The notes: generated from the sequence alone by a model not told the origin. Positions 6,114 through 13,919 are shown, counted from the first letter of the stretch. The stretch: 14,239 bases of DNA from an uncultured Lutibacter sp. (GCA_913061425.1 CAJXUO010000005.1:1-14239); one strand, 5' to 3'. Program-made: numbers and translations.

Positions 6114-7886
6114 ATGAAAAAATACATTATTTATACCGGAATATTAGCAGTTGGATTGTTATTGGGATGGTTCTTTTTTGGCAATTCATCCACTAAAGAA
6201 ACGGAACATAATCATTCTGAAACAGCAGAAACGAATCAAAAGTGGACGTGTTCTATGCACCCTCAGATTATGCAATCAGAAGCAGGCGATTGCCCTATTT
6301 GCGGAATGGATTTAATTCCTGCGGCAATTAGTTCTGAAGGGCTATTAGCAGACCAATTCAAACTTACTGAAAATGCTATGGCATTGGCAAACATTCAAAC
6401 GTCTATTATTGGAAATACCAGAACAGAAGATAACGCTATCAAGTTATCTGGAAAGATTGTAGAAAATGAAAAAACTAATGCCGTTCAAGTGAGTTATTTT
6501 TCAGGAAGAATTGAAGGTCTTAATGTGAATTTTACAGGAGAAAATGTTCATAAAGGACAACTATTAGCAACCATCTATTCACCAGAATTATATGCCGCTC
6601 AACAAGAATTAATTACAGCAGCGTCTTTAAAAGAATCACAACCTCCATTATACAAAGCAGTACGCAATAAATTAAAATTATGGAAATTGTCTGAAAATCA
6701 GATCAATCAAATTGAAACATCTGGGAATGTAAAAGAAAACGTTCCTGTTTATGCAACAGTTTCCGGAACAGTATCAGAAAAATTAGTAGAACAAGGCGAC
6801 TATATCAAACAAGGTCAACCTTTACTTAAAATTGCAAATTTCAATACGGTTTGGGCAAATTTTGACGTGTATGAAAATCAAATAGGGTTATTTAAGAAAG
6901 GTCAAGAGGTTTCTATAACTACCAATGCATATGCTAATAAAAAATTTAAAGCTAAAGTAGATTTTATAGATCCTGTTTTAGATACCAAAACAAGAACTGT
7001 AAAATTAAGAGTGGTACTTAATAATAAAGATGACGCTTTCAAACCAGGAATGTTTGTTGAAGGAAAAATAAAAAGAAGCACTTCAAGTAAAGAACACGTT
7101 TTAACCATTCCATCAACAGCGGTTTTATGGACAGGAGAACGTTCTGTTGTATATATAAAGACAAATCCTACTCAACCTGTTTTTGAAATCCGTAGAATCA
7201 CGTTAGGCAATAAAATTGCTGAAAATTATGAGGTTTTAGAAGGATTAAGTAATGGTGATGAAATAGTAACTAATGGAACATTTACAGTTGATGCTGCAGC
7301 ACAGTTACAAGGTAAAAAATCGATGATGAATAAAGGAGGCGGTAAAACAACGACTGGTCACGAGGGACATCTTGGGGTTGAAGAAACTGCTTCAGTAAAT
7401 AATGAGAATCATTCTAATATAAATGAAAGATTAAAAGTATCAAAAAGCTTTCAAAATCAATTGAAAGTAGTTCTTAATGAGTATATCAAATTGAAAGACG
7501 CATTTGTTAGAGATGATTCAAATAACGCAATGGAAGAATCAAAAAAGTTAGTAGAAAGTCTGTCTAAAGTTGATATGAAACTATTAATGGATAAAGAGGC
7601 GCATAATCACTGGATGACATTAGAAAAAGAAATAAAAATAGCAGCAATTTCAATATCAAATACATCAGACATTAAAGAACAGAGAAATCACTTTAAGTCT
7701 TTGTCATTGCATTTGGCAAAGACTATACAACTGTTTGGAGTTAATGAAAATGTATATTATCAATTTTGTCCAATGGCTGATGATAATAACGGCGCATATT
7801 GGCTAAGCAAAGAACAAAAAGTAATCAATCCATATTTTGGTGACACGATGTTAACCTGTGGAGAAGTAAAACAAGTAATAAAATAA
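6114..7886 (+). CDS. cusB: CusB-type periplasmic adaptor with heavy-metal-binding and DUF3347 domains
   Basis: The membrane-fusion protein linking the RND pump to the TolC channel, 590 residues against about 400 for E. coli CusB. Order of parts: N-terminal signal anchor (4-22); His-rich stretch; heavy-metal-binding domain at 45-69 with WTCSMHP and CPICGMDL (Cys46, Met48, His49, Cys60, Cys63); barrel-sandwich and helical hairpin (about 120-240, FSGRIEGLNV, GENVHKGQLLATIYSPEL); beta-barrel and membrane-proximal domains (240-400, VWANFDVYENQIGLFKKGQE, KPGMFVEGKI); a Gly/His-rich linker (400-435); and DUF3347 (440-590) with YQFCPM, YWLS, NPYFG and MLTCG. The C-terminal domain parallels the separate lipoprotein at 2972-3607, so metal hand-over between them is plausible. 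It lies five genes after the pump gene, although adaptor and pump genes are often adjacent. Spacing to the previous gene is 1 base. Confidence 0.92.
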   Translation: MKKYIIYTGILAVGLLLGWFFFGNSSTKETEHNHSETAETNQKWTCSMHPQIMQSEAGDCPICGMDLIPAAISSEGLLADQFKLTENAMALANIQTSIIGNTRTEDNAIKLSGKIVENEKTNAVQVSYFSGRIEGLNVNFTGENVHKGQLLATIYSPELYAAQQELITAASLKESQPPLYKAVRNKLKLWKLSENQINQIETSGNVKENVPVYATVSGTVSEKLVEQGDYIKQGQPLLKIANFNTVWANFDVYENQIGLFKKGQEVSITTNAYANKKFKAKVDFIDPVLDTKTRTVKLRVVLNNKDDAFKPGMFVEGKIKRSTSSKEHVLTIPSTAVLWTGERSVVYIKTNPTQPVFEIRRITLGNKIAENYEVLEGLSNGDEIVTNGTFTVDAAAQLQGKKSMMNKGGGKTTTGHEGHLGVEETASVNNENHSNINERLKVSKSFQNQLKVVLNEYIKLKDAFVRDDSNNAMEESKKLVESLSKVDMKLLMDKEAHNHWMTLEKEIKIAAISISNTSDIKEQRNHFKSLSLHLAKTIQLFGVNENVYYQFCPMADDNNGAYWLSKEQKVINPYFGDTMLTCGEVKQVIK

Positions 7887-7911
7887 ATAATAACAATTAA
7901 ATTTTAAAACA

Positions 7912-8337
7912 ATGAGAAAAGTAATTTTAAGTGCCGCTTTAATAGCAACAATAAGTTTAACAAGTTGTAAAAATCAAACAAAAACAACAACAGAAACAGC
8001 AACTACTGAAGTCTCTAAAGAAATGGCTATGATAGACATATCATTTGGTGTAAGAGGAAACTGTGGAATGTGTAAGAGTACTATTGAGAAAGCAGCAAAT
8101 AGCGTTGAAGGAGTTACAAATGCAACTTGGAATGGAGATGAAAAGAAAGTAGATGTATCTTTTGATGATACCAAAACAAATGAAATGGCAATCCATAAAG
8201 CAATTGCAGCCTCAGGTTATGATACCGAAAAAGTTGCAGGAAGTGAAGAAGCTTATCAAGGATTACCTGGTTGTTGTAAATACGACCACGAAATGACAAT
8301 GAATCAATCTGGTGAATTAAAAACAGATGATCAATAA
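7912..8337 (+). CDS. HMA-domain lipoprotein (periplasmic metal binder)
   Basis: A 141-residue predicted lipoprotein (lipobox SLTSC, Cys19) with a Thr/Glu-rich linker and a heavy-metal-associated domain at about 38-105. The binding loop is RGNCGMCKSTIEKA (Cys51, Cys54), with GNC in place of the usual GMTC. A second potential site follows near the C-terminus, LPGCCKYDHEM (Cys121, Cys122, His126, Met128). HMA domains are mostly cytosolic; this one is anchored outside the inner membrane, where it could capture Cu(I) for the adaptor. It is the last gene of the operon, 25 bases after the adaptor and just ahead of the terminator. Confidence 0.88.
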   Translation: MRKVILSAALIATISLTSCKNQTKTTTETATTEVSKEMAMIDISFGVRGNCGMCKSTIEKAANSVEGVTNATWNGDEKKVDVSFDDTKTNEMAIHKAIAASGYDTEKVAGSEEAYQGLPGCCKYDHEMTMNQSGELKTDDQ

Positions 8338-8392
8338 AATCATAAACACTACGCTTAAATCGAATAGAATTGTCAACAATACTATTTAAAAT

Positions 8393-8427
8393 AAAACCCT
8401 TATAATCTATTGATTGTAAGGGTTTTT
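8393..8427 (+). terminator. Rho-independent terminator of the metal operon
   Basis: A 15-base stem AAAACCCTTATAATC (8393-8407) with loop TATT pairs with GATTGTAAGGGTTTT (8412-8426), with a single T-G wobble, and is followed by a T. The A-rich left arm makes it work in both directions. It lies 55 bases past the HMA lipoprotein stop. Confidence 0.9.
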
Positions 8428-8512
8428 ACTTATTAAACAATATAAATCCCTGCGATTATTCCTTTAAAAAGAAGTTGAGTAAGCATCGGAAATTTTTGAC
8501 ATTCATGTAAAC

Positions 8513-8547
8513 AAAAAAACTCATAACTTTCGTTATGAGTTTTTTTT
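8513..8547 (-). terminator. Terminator downstream of tRNA-Ser
   Basis: A perfect 15-base stem (8513-8527 with 8532-8546), core ACTCATAAC/GTTATGAGT, loop TTTC, flanked by A and T runs on the two sides. It begins one base past the tRNA 3' end on the - strand, so it ends tRNA transcription. Between it and the operon terminator (8428-8512) I see nothing else. Confidence 0.88.
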
Positions 8548-8548
8548 G

Positions 8549-8633
8549 CGGAGAAAGAGGGATTCGAACCCCCGGACCTGTAACAGTCAATAGTTTTCAA
8601 GACTACCGCATTCGACCACTCTGCCATTTCTCC
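8549..8633 (-). tRNA. tRNA-Ser, anticodon UGA
   Basis: On the - strand the 85-base gene starts GGAGAAATGGCAGAGTGG and ends with TTTCTCC plus discriminator G. The acceptor arms (GGAGAAA/TTTCTCC) pair fully, the anticodon loop is CTTGAAA within stem GTAGT/ACTAT, and the T arm holds GTTCGAAT. The extra-long variable arm (GACTG...CAGGTC) marks a class II serine tRNA. It reads UCA codons (and likely other UCN by wobble). CCA is not encoded (the genome reads CAA after the discriminator). Its 3' end points toward the metal operon. Confidence 0.97.
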
Positions 8634-8643
8634 GTTGAGGGTG

Positions 8644-8651
8644 CAAATATA
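8644..8651 (-). promoter_or_regulatory. Putative -7 box of tRNA-Ser promoter
   Basis: On the - strand the bases read TATATTTG, an exact match to the Bacteroidetes -7 consensus TAnnTTTG, 10 bases ahead of the mature tRNA 5' end. No convincing -33 TTG was found at the usual distance. Confidence 0.65.
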
Positions 8652-8679
8652 GGATGCTTTTTCGTATTGAAAAAGCTTT

Positions 8680-8711
8680 TTTGAAAATAATTTAATCAAA
8701 TTATTTTCAAA
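8680..8711. repeat. Perfect 14-base inverted repeat between divergent tRNA-Ser and aroC
   Basis: Arm TTTGAAAATAATTT (8680-8693), loop AATC (8694-8697), arm AAATTATTTTCAAA (8698-8711), with no mismatch. It lies upstream of the -7 boxes of both divergent genes, so it is outside both transcripts if those boxes are right. Its symmetry suits a dimeric DNA-binding protein, or it may only be an AT-rich cruciform. Confidence 0.7.
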
Positions 8712-8740
8712 TTATAATATCCTAATTAGGAAGTGTTTAC

Positions 8741-8748
8741 TATTTTTG
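8741..8748 (+). promoter_or_regulatory. Putative -7 box of aroC promoter
   Basis: TATTTTTG matches the Bacteroidetes -7 consensus TAnnTTTG and sits 16 bases before the aroC ATG, implying a very short leader. A matching -33 TTG was not found about 18 bases upstream, so support is partial. Confidence 0.5.
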
Positions 8749-8764
8749 TTAAAAATAATATTCA

Positions 8765-9829
8765 ATGGGCAATAATACTTTCGGAAACCTATTTACACTT
8801 ACAACCTTTGGCGAATCACATGGAGAAGCTATTGGAGGAATTATTAATGGATGTCCTGCTGGACTTGAACTTGACTTAGACGCAATACAATTGGAATTGG
8901 ACAGAAGAAAACCTGGACAGTCTGCTATTGTTACTCAAAGAAAAGAGGCTGATAAAGTTCAATTTCTTTCAGGAATATTTGAAGGTAAAACTACGGGAAC
9001 TACCATCGGTTTTATAATCAATAATACAAATCAAAAAAGTAAAGATTATTCTCATAATGTAAATATATATCGTCCTTCTCATGCCGATTTCACTTATGAT
9101 AAAAAATATGGTATTCGCGATTATCGTGGCGGCGGAAGAACCTCAGCACGAGAAACTGCAAATTGGGTTGTTGCTGGCGCTATTGCAAAGCAATTAATCA
9201 GTTCTATAAAAATTAATGCCTTTACCTCTTCTGTTGGAGAAATAACGATTAATAAACCATATCAAGAATTAGATTTTAGTTTAATAGAATCTAATGATAT
9301 TCGTTGCCCTGATATTAAAGTTGCAGAAAAAATGATTTCTCATATCAAAGAAATTAAAAAACAAGGAGATACTATTGGAGGAACTATTACCTGTGTAATA
9401 CAAAATGTTCCTATTGGATTGGGCGAACCTATTTTTAATAAGTTACACGCGCAATTGGGAAATGCAATGCTTTCAATTAATGCTGTTAAGGGATTTGAAT
9501 ATGGAAGTGGCTTTTGCGGTACTAAAATGAAAGGAAGCGAGCACAATGATGCTTTTAATGCTGATGGAAGTACAAAAACAAACCTTTCAGGAGGTATTCA
9601 AGGCGGAATAAGTAACGGAATGGATATTTATTTCCGTGTTGCTTTTAAACCTGTAGCGACATTGATTCAAAAACAAGAAACTATAGATAGCGATGGTACT
9701 ATTATAGAAATGCAAGGTCGTGGAAGACATGATCCTTGTGTAGTTCCAAGAGCCGTTCCTATTGTTGAAGCCATGGCTGCATTAGTCTTAGCAGACTTTT
9801 ACTTATTAAACAAAACAACAAAGGCTTAA
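8765..9829 (+). CDS. aroC: Chorismate synthase
   Basis: Last enzyme of the shikimate pathway: it eliminates phosphate from 5-enolpyruvylshikimate-3-phosphate to form chorismate, using reduced FMN. Length (354 residues) is normal. Family signatures are present in order: [14 protein letters not shown] at residues 7-20 with the conserved His19, the [11 protein letters not shown] segment near 122-132, the GSEHND loop in the middle, and [20 protein letters not shown] near 318-337 with the conserved RHDP. The ATG at 8765 gives the standard MGN-FG start. A single-copy housekeeping gene, it marks the return to core chromosome right of the tRNA. It ends one base before the stop of the convergent gene on the other strand, with no clear terminator between them. 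Confidence 0.98.
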   Translation: MGNNTFGNLFTLTTFGESHGEAIGGIINGCPAGLELDLDAIQLELDRRKPGQSAIVTQRKEADKVQFLSGIFEGKTTGTTIGFIINNTNQKSKDYSHNVNIYRPSHADFTYDKKYGIRDYRGGGRTSARETANWVVAGAIAKQLISSIKINAFTSSVGEITINKPYQELDFSLIESNDIRCPDIKVAEKMISHIKEIKKQGDTIGGTITCVIQNVPIGLGEPIFNKLHAQLGNAMLSINAVKGFEYGSGFCGTKMKGSEHNDAFNADGSTKTNLSGGIQGGISNGMDIYFRVAFKPVATLIQKQETIDSDGTIIEMQGRGRHDPCVVPRAVPIVEAMAALVLADFYLLNKTTKA

Positions 9830-9830
9830 T

Positions 9831-10235
9831 TTACTTTGCTGCCAGTTTACCACCAATCCAAGCCATTGGAATGTAGGCTAAAGCGATATCAGTAATCAGG
9901 AACCATGTTGGTCCTGGAAGCACATCATTCATCATGATTCCTCCAAATAAAAAGAAGACTCCAATTCCTAAAGCAAATTTCATTTTGTGAGTGACTGCTA
10001 TTTTATAAGCAACAAATGCACCAGCCAAAGTACCCAAAGCGTGTGCTAGAAATGGAGAAATAAAATATTGAGCATCGAGCGTAGGCATTATTTCAGCCAT
10101 GGCAGTCATATCATTAATATCAACTCCTATAATTGGAAATAGTTTGTGACCTAGATTGATAAGCCCTATATTCACAAGACTCCCTACAAACCAACCAGCA
10201 ATAACTGCAAGTATATTTTTAAGTATTGGATTCAT
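9831..10235 (-). CDS. Small four-helix membrane protein, unknown function
   Basis: I do not recognise a named family. From the ATG at 10235 (MNPILKNILAVIAGW) the product has 134 residues; an upstream in-frame ATG at 10256 would add only MLLKTKI, a poor leader, so the later start is chosen. Four hydrophobic stretches alternate with short loops (ILAVIAGWFVGSLVNIGLI, FLAHALGTLAGAFVAYKIA, ALGIGVFFLFGGIMM, FLITDIALAYIPMAWIGGKLA). Gly-rich helices (AGWFVGS, GTLAGAFVAY, WIGGKLA) suggest tight helix packing, as in small DUF-type integral membrane proteins common in Bacteroidetes. It converges on aroC with one base between stops; its promoter region (10236-10324) shows no clear -7 box. Confidence 0.78.
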   Translation of the reverse strand: MNPILKNILAVIAGWFVGSLVNIGLINLGHKLFPIIGVDINDMTAMAEIMPTLDAQYFISPFLAHALGTLAGAFVAYKIAVTHKMKFALGIGVFFLFGGIMMNDVLPGPTWFLITDIALAYIPMAWIGGKLAAK

Positions 10236-10324
10236 AATTTTAGTTTTTAGTAGCACTAAGTTAATACATAATTATTAATCAGCACTTTAGACTATATAAC
10301 CTAATTACAAACAGCAACTTAAAA

Positions 10325-10771
10325 CTAAGCCATCACTTCGTTTTTCTTTATTTTTCTATAAAGGAAAGAATTGAAAATATTTCTTCTTCCAAAATTGTTA
10401 ATAGATTTACTATTGTTGAATTTTAGAAAAAGTTTGCGGTTCACACCAAAATATTCATATGAAGTGCCATCTGTAAAAGTAACTTCCAATAGCATACTTT
10501 TATGGTGATAATCGGCAACTTTAGATTCAGTAATTGTAGCAGTATACTCTTCCAAATTTTCTTCTTTAGTTTTTGGAGAAATACTTACAAGAAAATGATA
10601 ACCATCAATAATTTTTAAACTTACTTCACCAGCTTCCTCTTTCTTCACTTCATCTTGAAATTTATCAGGATGCCATTCTTTTACTAATCCTCTGTAAGTT
10701 TTCTTTAATTCTTTCAAATCGATAGATCCTTCTACCTTAAAAAGTTTTTTGTATTCGTTGATGCGCTTCAT
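10325..10771 (-). CDS. J-domain plus KTSC-domain protein
   Basis: A 148-residue cytosolic protein. Residues about 5-62 resemble the start of a DnaJ J domain: helix II basic stretch LKKTYRGLVKEWHPDKF with the HPD triad at 34-36 needed to stimulate DnaK/Hsp70. Residues about 78-145 match the KTSC domain (named for a lysyl-tRNA-synthetase C-terminal relative): VADYHHKSMLLEVTFTDGTSYEYFGV, followed by LFLKFNNSKSINNFGRRNI. KTSC domains are thought to bind nucleic acid, and the pairing with a short J domain is a recurrent flavobacterial architecture. A co-chaperone that targets DnaK to an RNA-linked client is possible but untested. It is preceded by 127 bases of intergenic DNA that contain the terminator of the gene upstream on the same strand. 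Confidence 0.85.
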   Translation of the reverse strand: MKRINEYKKLFKVEGSIDLKELKKTYRGLVKEWHPDKFQDEVKKEEAGEVSLKIIDGYHFLVSISPKTKEENLEEYTATITESKVADYHHKSMLLEVTFTDGTSYEYFGVNRKLFLKFNNSKSINNFGRRNIFNSFLYRKIKKNEVMA

Positions 10772-10862
10772 ATTCTTATTTTCAAATTCGAGGTGTAAAA
10801 CTATGCATATTATCTGAATAAAGAAGTACTCAATTCAATATTTAAATTAAGCGTAATAGTTT

Positions 10863-10903
10863 AAAAAATAGCGACTTAAAAACACTGCGTTTTCATCGCT
10901 ATT
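10863..10903 (-). terminator. Rho-independent terminator of the cyclophilin gene, overlapping its stop codon
   Basis: On the - strand AATAGCGA (from 10903) pairs with TCGCTATT (to 10867), an inner AAAAC/GTTTT extends the stem, and a run of six T follows. The 5' arm includes the TAG stop (10899-10901), so termination is fused to the gene end. Confidence 0.82.
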
Positions 10904-11744
10904 CTATGATTCGGACAGAAAAAATTCTCACATCCTTTTTTGGTCGGTCTTGGAAACCAGTTTCAACCACAGCAATAGAATCTATGACTTCTAACCCTTT
11001 TATGACTTCGCCAAAAACAGTGTAGTTTTGATCTAAATGAGGTGTTCCTCCAAGCGTTCTGTATACCGCTCTATGAGGTTCTGGAATTATATATTTTTCA
11101 AAGTCTGTAAAATTCTCTGCCAGTTTTTCAAGTTTATCATTAATTCTTGAATATTCTTCATACGTATCATCAGTATTGGCTTTTTGCAAAGAATCTAAAA
11201 GCGCTTTATTTTCTGGTCGTAGATTAGAATAATGTGACGCTAACCATTTATTGATTCGCTTTTGATCCTTATCTATTAAACTATCATTTTTTACTTTCCC
11301 TTGAGCGATATAAAATTGCATTGCGCTTGATGCTCTTTCAGGATTCCCATCTCTTGCAGCACCTAAAGCACCTTTTTTATGAAAAAAATCTGGATGAAAC
11401 TCCGCCGCTACTTTGTATGGCTTATCACCATTTCCTAAAGCATCATCAATCTTTGCATTTTTACTGTCAGGATCTCCTGATTGAATCATAAACTGATTGA
11501 TAACTCTATGAAATAACACACTATCATAAGCACCTTCTTGTGTCAGTTTTATAAAGTTATCTCGGTGTTTTGGAGTTTCATTATACAACTCAATAACCAT
11601 CGTTCCCATTTCTGTGACCAACTCTACAGTTGTTCTTTTGTCTTTAGTGGCTTCTGGTTTTGTTGTGTTTCTATGACAACTGCCTAAAACAAGTAATACA
11701 AAAAATAATGAGGATAGTTTAAGGTACGCTTTCGTTATTGACAT
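10899..11744 (-). CDS. Cyclophilin-type peptidyl-prolyl isomerase lipoprotein
   Basis: A lipoprotein (lipobox VLGSC, Cys23) of 281 residues that catalyses cis-trans isomerisation of proline bonds, helping proteins fold outside the cytoplasm. The cyclophilin core starts near residue 38 (TVELVTEMGTMVIELYNETPKH) and has LFHRVINQFMIQSGDP (Arg80, Phe85, Gln88 like human CypA Arg55, Phe60, Gln63) and SSAMQFYIAQG (Phe144, like Phe113). The fold is then interrupted by about 75 mostly charged helical residues (about 152-228) before it resumes with GGTPHLDQNYTVFGEVIKG. The insertion recurs in Bacteroidetes homologues as far as I recall. It starts 21 bases after the stop of the large secreted hydrolase gene upstream, so the two are probably co-transcribed. 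Confidence 0.92.
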   Translation of the reverse strand: MSITKAYLKLSSLFFVLLVLGSCHRNTTKPEATKDKRTTVELVTEMGTMVIELYNETPKHRDNFIKLTQEGAYDSVLFHRVINQFMIQSGDPDSKNAKIDDALGNGDKPYKVAAEFHPDFFHKKGALGAARDGNPERASSAMQFYIAQGKVKNDSLIDKDQKRINKWLASHYSNLRPENKALLDSLQKANTDDTYEEYSRINDKLEKLAENFTDFEKYIIPEPHRAVYRTLGGTPHLDQNYTVFGEVIKGLEVIDSIAVVETGFQDRPKKDVRIFSVRIIE

Positions 11745-11765
11745 TTCGTTTATGTATTGACGTTA

Positions 11766-13919
11766 TTATTGTTTGATTAACTTATAAGTAGCCAATTTCT
11801 TGTCAGAGTATATCGCTCGGATAAAATAAACGCCTTGTTTAAGTTCTTTAATTTCTATTTTATTAAAATCTATTGATGTTTGATACTTTATTTTCTGACC
11901 TAAGTTGTTCAAAATTTCTACCGAAATTGGGCGCTCTTTAGACGTGAAATATACAAAATCTGAACTTGGGTTTGGGTAGATAAACGCATCTTTCAAATTA
12001 TCACCGTATCCATCTATTCCTAAAGAATTGGTTATATGTATTCTTACTGTATTCACAGAAAATGCAGGAAGTACTGCAGAATAAGTACTGCCTGTAAACG
12101 GACTATCATCATAACTCGTAGAAACAACTTCATTTACCATTTCTCCATAGAGCGATTCAAAAATAACACTGTCAGCTTGCCAAATAGCCGGAATATCAAT
12201 ATCAACAACATGTGAATTTTCATCATCCCTATTTATTAGTAAAACGTTAACATAGTCATTATTGGCTCCAACTCCTCCCCATGCCGGAATAGCATCTATA
12301 GTTATAGGAAGAGGTACTCCTTCATTGGTAGTTATAACATCTATCTGAGGATTGTTAGAAAGTGTTATTGGAAACATCCCTTCCCCTATGGCTTCCATAA
12401 CCATTGTAGTCGCCACACCTTCAACCCCAACTGAAAACACTGGATTTGGATGTAAAAGATGTATAAAATTATTTCCTGTAGCCGACAGCGAAAAATGATT
12501 CATCACTCGCAAGTCTATTAAATTATTTAGTCCATATTCAAATGTTCTTGCCCAAAAATCTGCTACATACATGCCGCAGGTAATCCCACGAATTGGATGA
12601 TCTACATCCGCATCATCAAGCAAAGCAACATTCCATTCTGTTATTGACACGCCAATTTCATTAGGTATTCCCCAATCAATTTCTCGTTGATTCCAAAGTT
12701 CTTCGAGATCAACCAAGGCTTCAACTTTACTTTGGGAAACAAATGCCGCATCTGAAAAAAATCCAACCCCAATTGCTGGCACTACTAATCCACCTGCATA
12801 TGGATGCTTTATCATAAAATTAGGTGGACTTGCAGCAAAATCTTGTTGGAAAGTACTATTATTTGCTTGTATATCCTCTACCTTCACATTGTACCCTATT
12901 TCTATGGATGCATCTGCAGTTTTCATTGCATCTCTAAAAGCAAAAGCACCATCATGTCCAATACTATTGTATTCAATTAAAATAAAATCATCAACACTTA
13001 GTTCGCCAATTGGAATTAGCGTCACTTCGGTTGCTGTCCAAGAAAATTCATTAGACGATAAAAGGTTCGTAGGATTTGCTATAGCATCATATAACTCTTG
13101 CTGACTTGCAGTTGCTGCCCAAACATCATCAAAGTTTGGTGTTCTATACACTTGCACTGCGTCAACATCAGTTATATCCATAGCGGGAAATTTAACCGTA
13201 ATAACATCTGTAGTTAAAGCCGTTGAATAAAATTTTGTATGCCCTAAAATTGCTGTTTTATTATCTAAACCACCTATCGCTTCTACCCAACCTTCTCTAA
13301 GAAATTCGCCCCCATAATAATATAAATCATTAGCTTCGTCTTTTGTAAATGGTTTATCAGGAAATCCTGTTTGAAAATGAATGTTCTCTTGAAAACCTAA
13401 CCATGACCATCCAAAAGCCCAAGCGTCTGTAGATTCATTTCCTATTTCCCAATACTTCACATTTATGGGATTTGGACTGTTTAATAAACTTTGACGCAAA
13501 CCTGCATAATAGGAGTCTGTACTATTACATAAACTCACAAGTTCAGCAGCATCGGCAGCAGAACCATTTCCGAAATTCACAACAATTTGGAGTTCTACAT
13601 TAAAGGTATTTAAAAACGGAATTACATTTTCAAGGTTCAGTTTATCTGTATCATCCAAACGATCCATCCAACGGTAATTATTGGCTCGGTTTCCTCCTGG
13701 CCATCGAATAATACCTGGATTCATCTTCGAAAAAGCAGCACCAAACTCTGTCGTTTGATAATCAGAAATATTGGTCTCACTCCCGTGATTGTGTCCTTTC
13801 CATTGCGTAGGAATACTTTGAATTACAGGATCTTCTGGAAGTGAAATATTGATTGATTGCCCATAAGACACCAATATAAATAAGAATAAAAAACAGTTAA
13901 TAGTGTAACTTCGGATCAT
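11766..13919 (-). CDS. T9SS-exported glycoside hydrolase-like protein (GH51/clan GH-A type)
   Basis: A 717-residue secreted protein. Signal peptide 1-20 ends VSYGQ. The catalytic part resembles the clan GH-A barrels of alpha-L-arabinofuranosidases (GH51 and relatives): GIIRWPGGNRANNYRW at 69-84, VKYWEIGNE with Glu162 as presumed acid/base, and VSITEWNVALL with Glu428 as presumed nucleophile. The gap between the two glutamates is about 266 residues, longer than in typical GH51, because a beta-rich block (about 232-330) is inserted. Residues about 500-620 fit a C-terminal beta-sandwich. The end (about 640-717, DAFIYPNPSSDFVYF, VEILNNLGQKI, KQGVYFIRAIYSDKKLATYKLIKQ) is a type A T9SS sorting domain, so the protein is likely at the cell surface or released to act on plant or algal polysaccharide. 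The substrate is not determined. No clear -7 box is visible upstream. Confidence 0.82.
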   Translation of the reverse strand: MIRSYTINCFLFLFILVSYGQSINISLPEDPVIQSIPTQWKGHNHGSETNISDYQTTEFGAAFSKMNPGIIRWPGGNRANNYRWMDRLDDTDKLNLENVIPFLNTFNVELQIVVNFGNGSAADAAELVSLCNSTDSYYAGLRQSLLNSPNPINVKYWEIGNESTDAWAFGWSWLGFQENIHFQTGFPDKPFTKDEANDLYYYGGEFLREGWVEAIGGLDNKTAILGHTKFYSTALTTDVITVKFPAMDITDVDAVQVYRTPNFDDVWAATASQQELYDAIANPTNLLSSNEFSWTATEVTLIPIGELSVDDFILIEYNSIGHDGAFAFRDAMKTADASIEIGYNVKVEDIQANNSTFQQDFAASPPNFMIKHPYAGGLVVPAIGVGFFSDAAFVSQSKVEALVDLEELWNQREIDWGIPNEIGVSITEWNVALLDDADVDHPIRGITCGMYVADFWARTFEYGLNNLIDLRVMNHFSLSATGNNFIHLLHPNPVFSVGVEGVATTMVMEAIGEGMFPITLSNNPQIDVITTNEGVPLPITIDAIPAWGGVGANNDYVNVLLINRDDENSHVVDIDIPAIWQADSVIFESLYGEMVNEVVSTSYDDSPFTGSTYSAVLPAFSVNTVRIHITNSLGIDGYGDNLKDAFIYPNPSSDFVYFTSKERPISVEILNNLGQKIKYQTSIDFNKIEIKELKQGVYFIRAIYSDKKLATYKLIKQ

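Noticed and set aside
8433..8699. 88-codon open frame on the - strand
   Set aside because: It covers the tRNA-Ser; the MAEWSNAVVLKTIDC-like peptide is the familiar false translation of a tRNA-Ser gene.
9815..9845. Bidirectional terminator between aroC and the convergent membrane-protein gene
   Set aside because: Only a 5-base CAAAG/CTTTG pairing is visible, without a strong stem.
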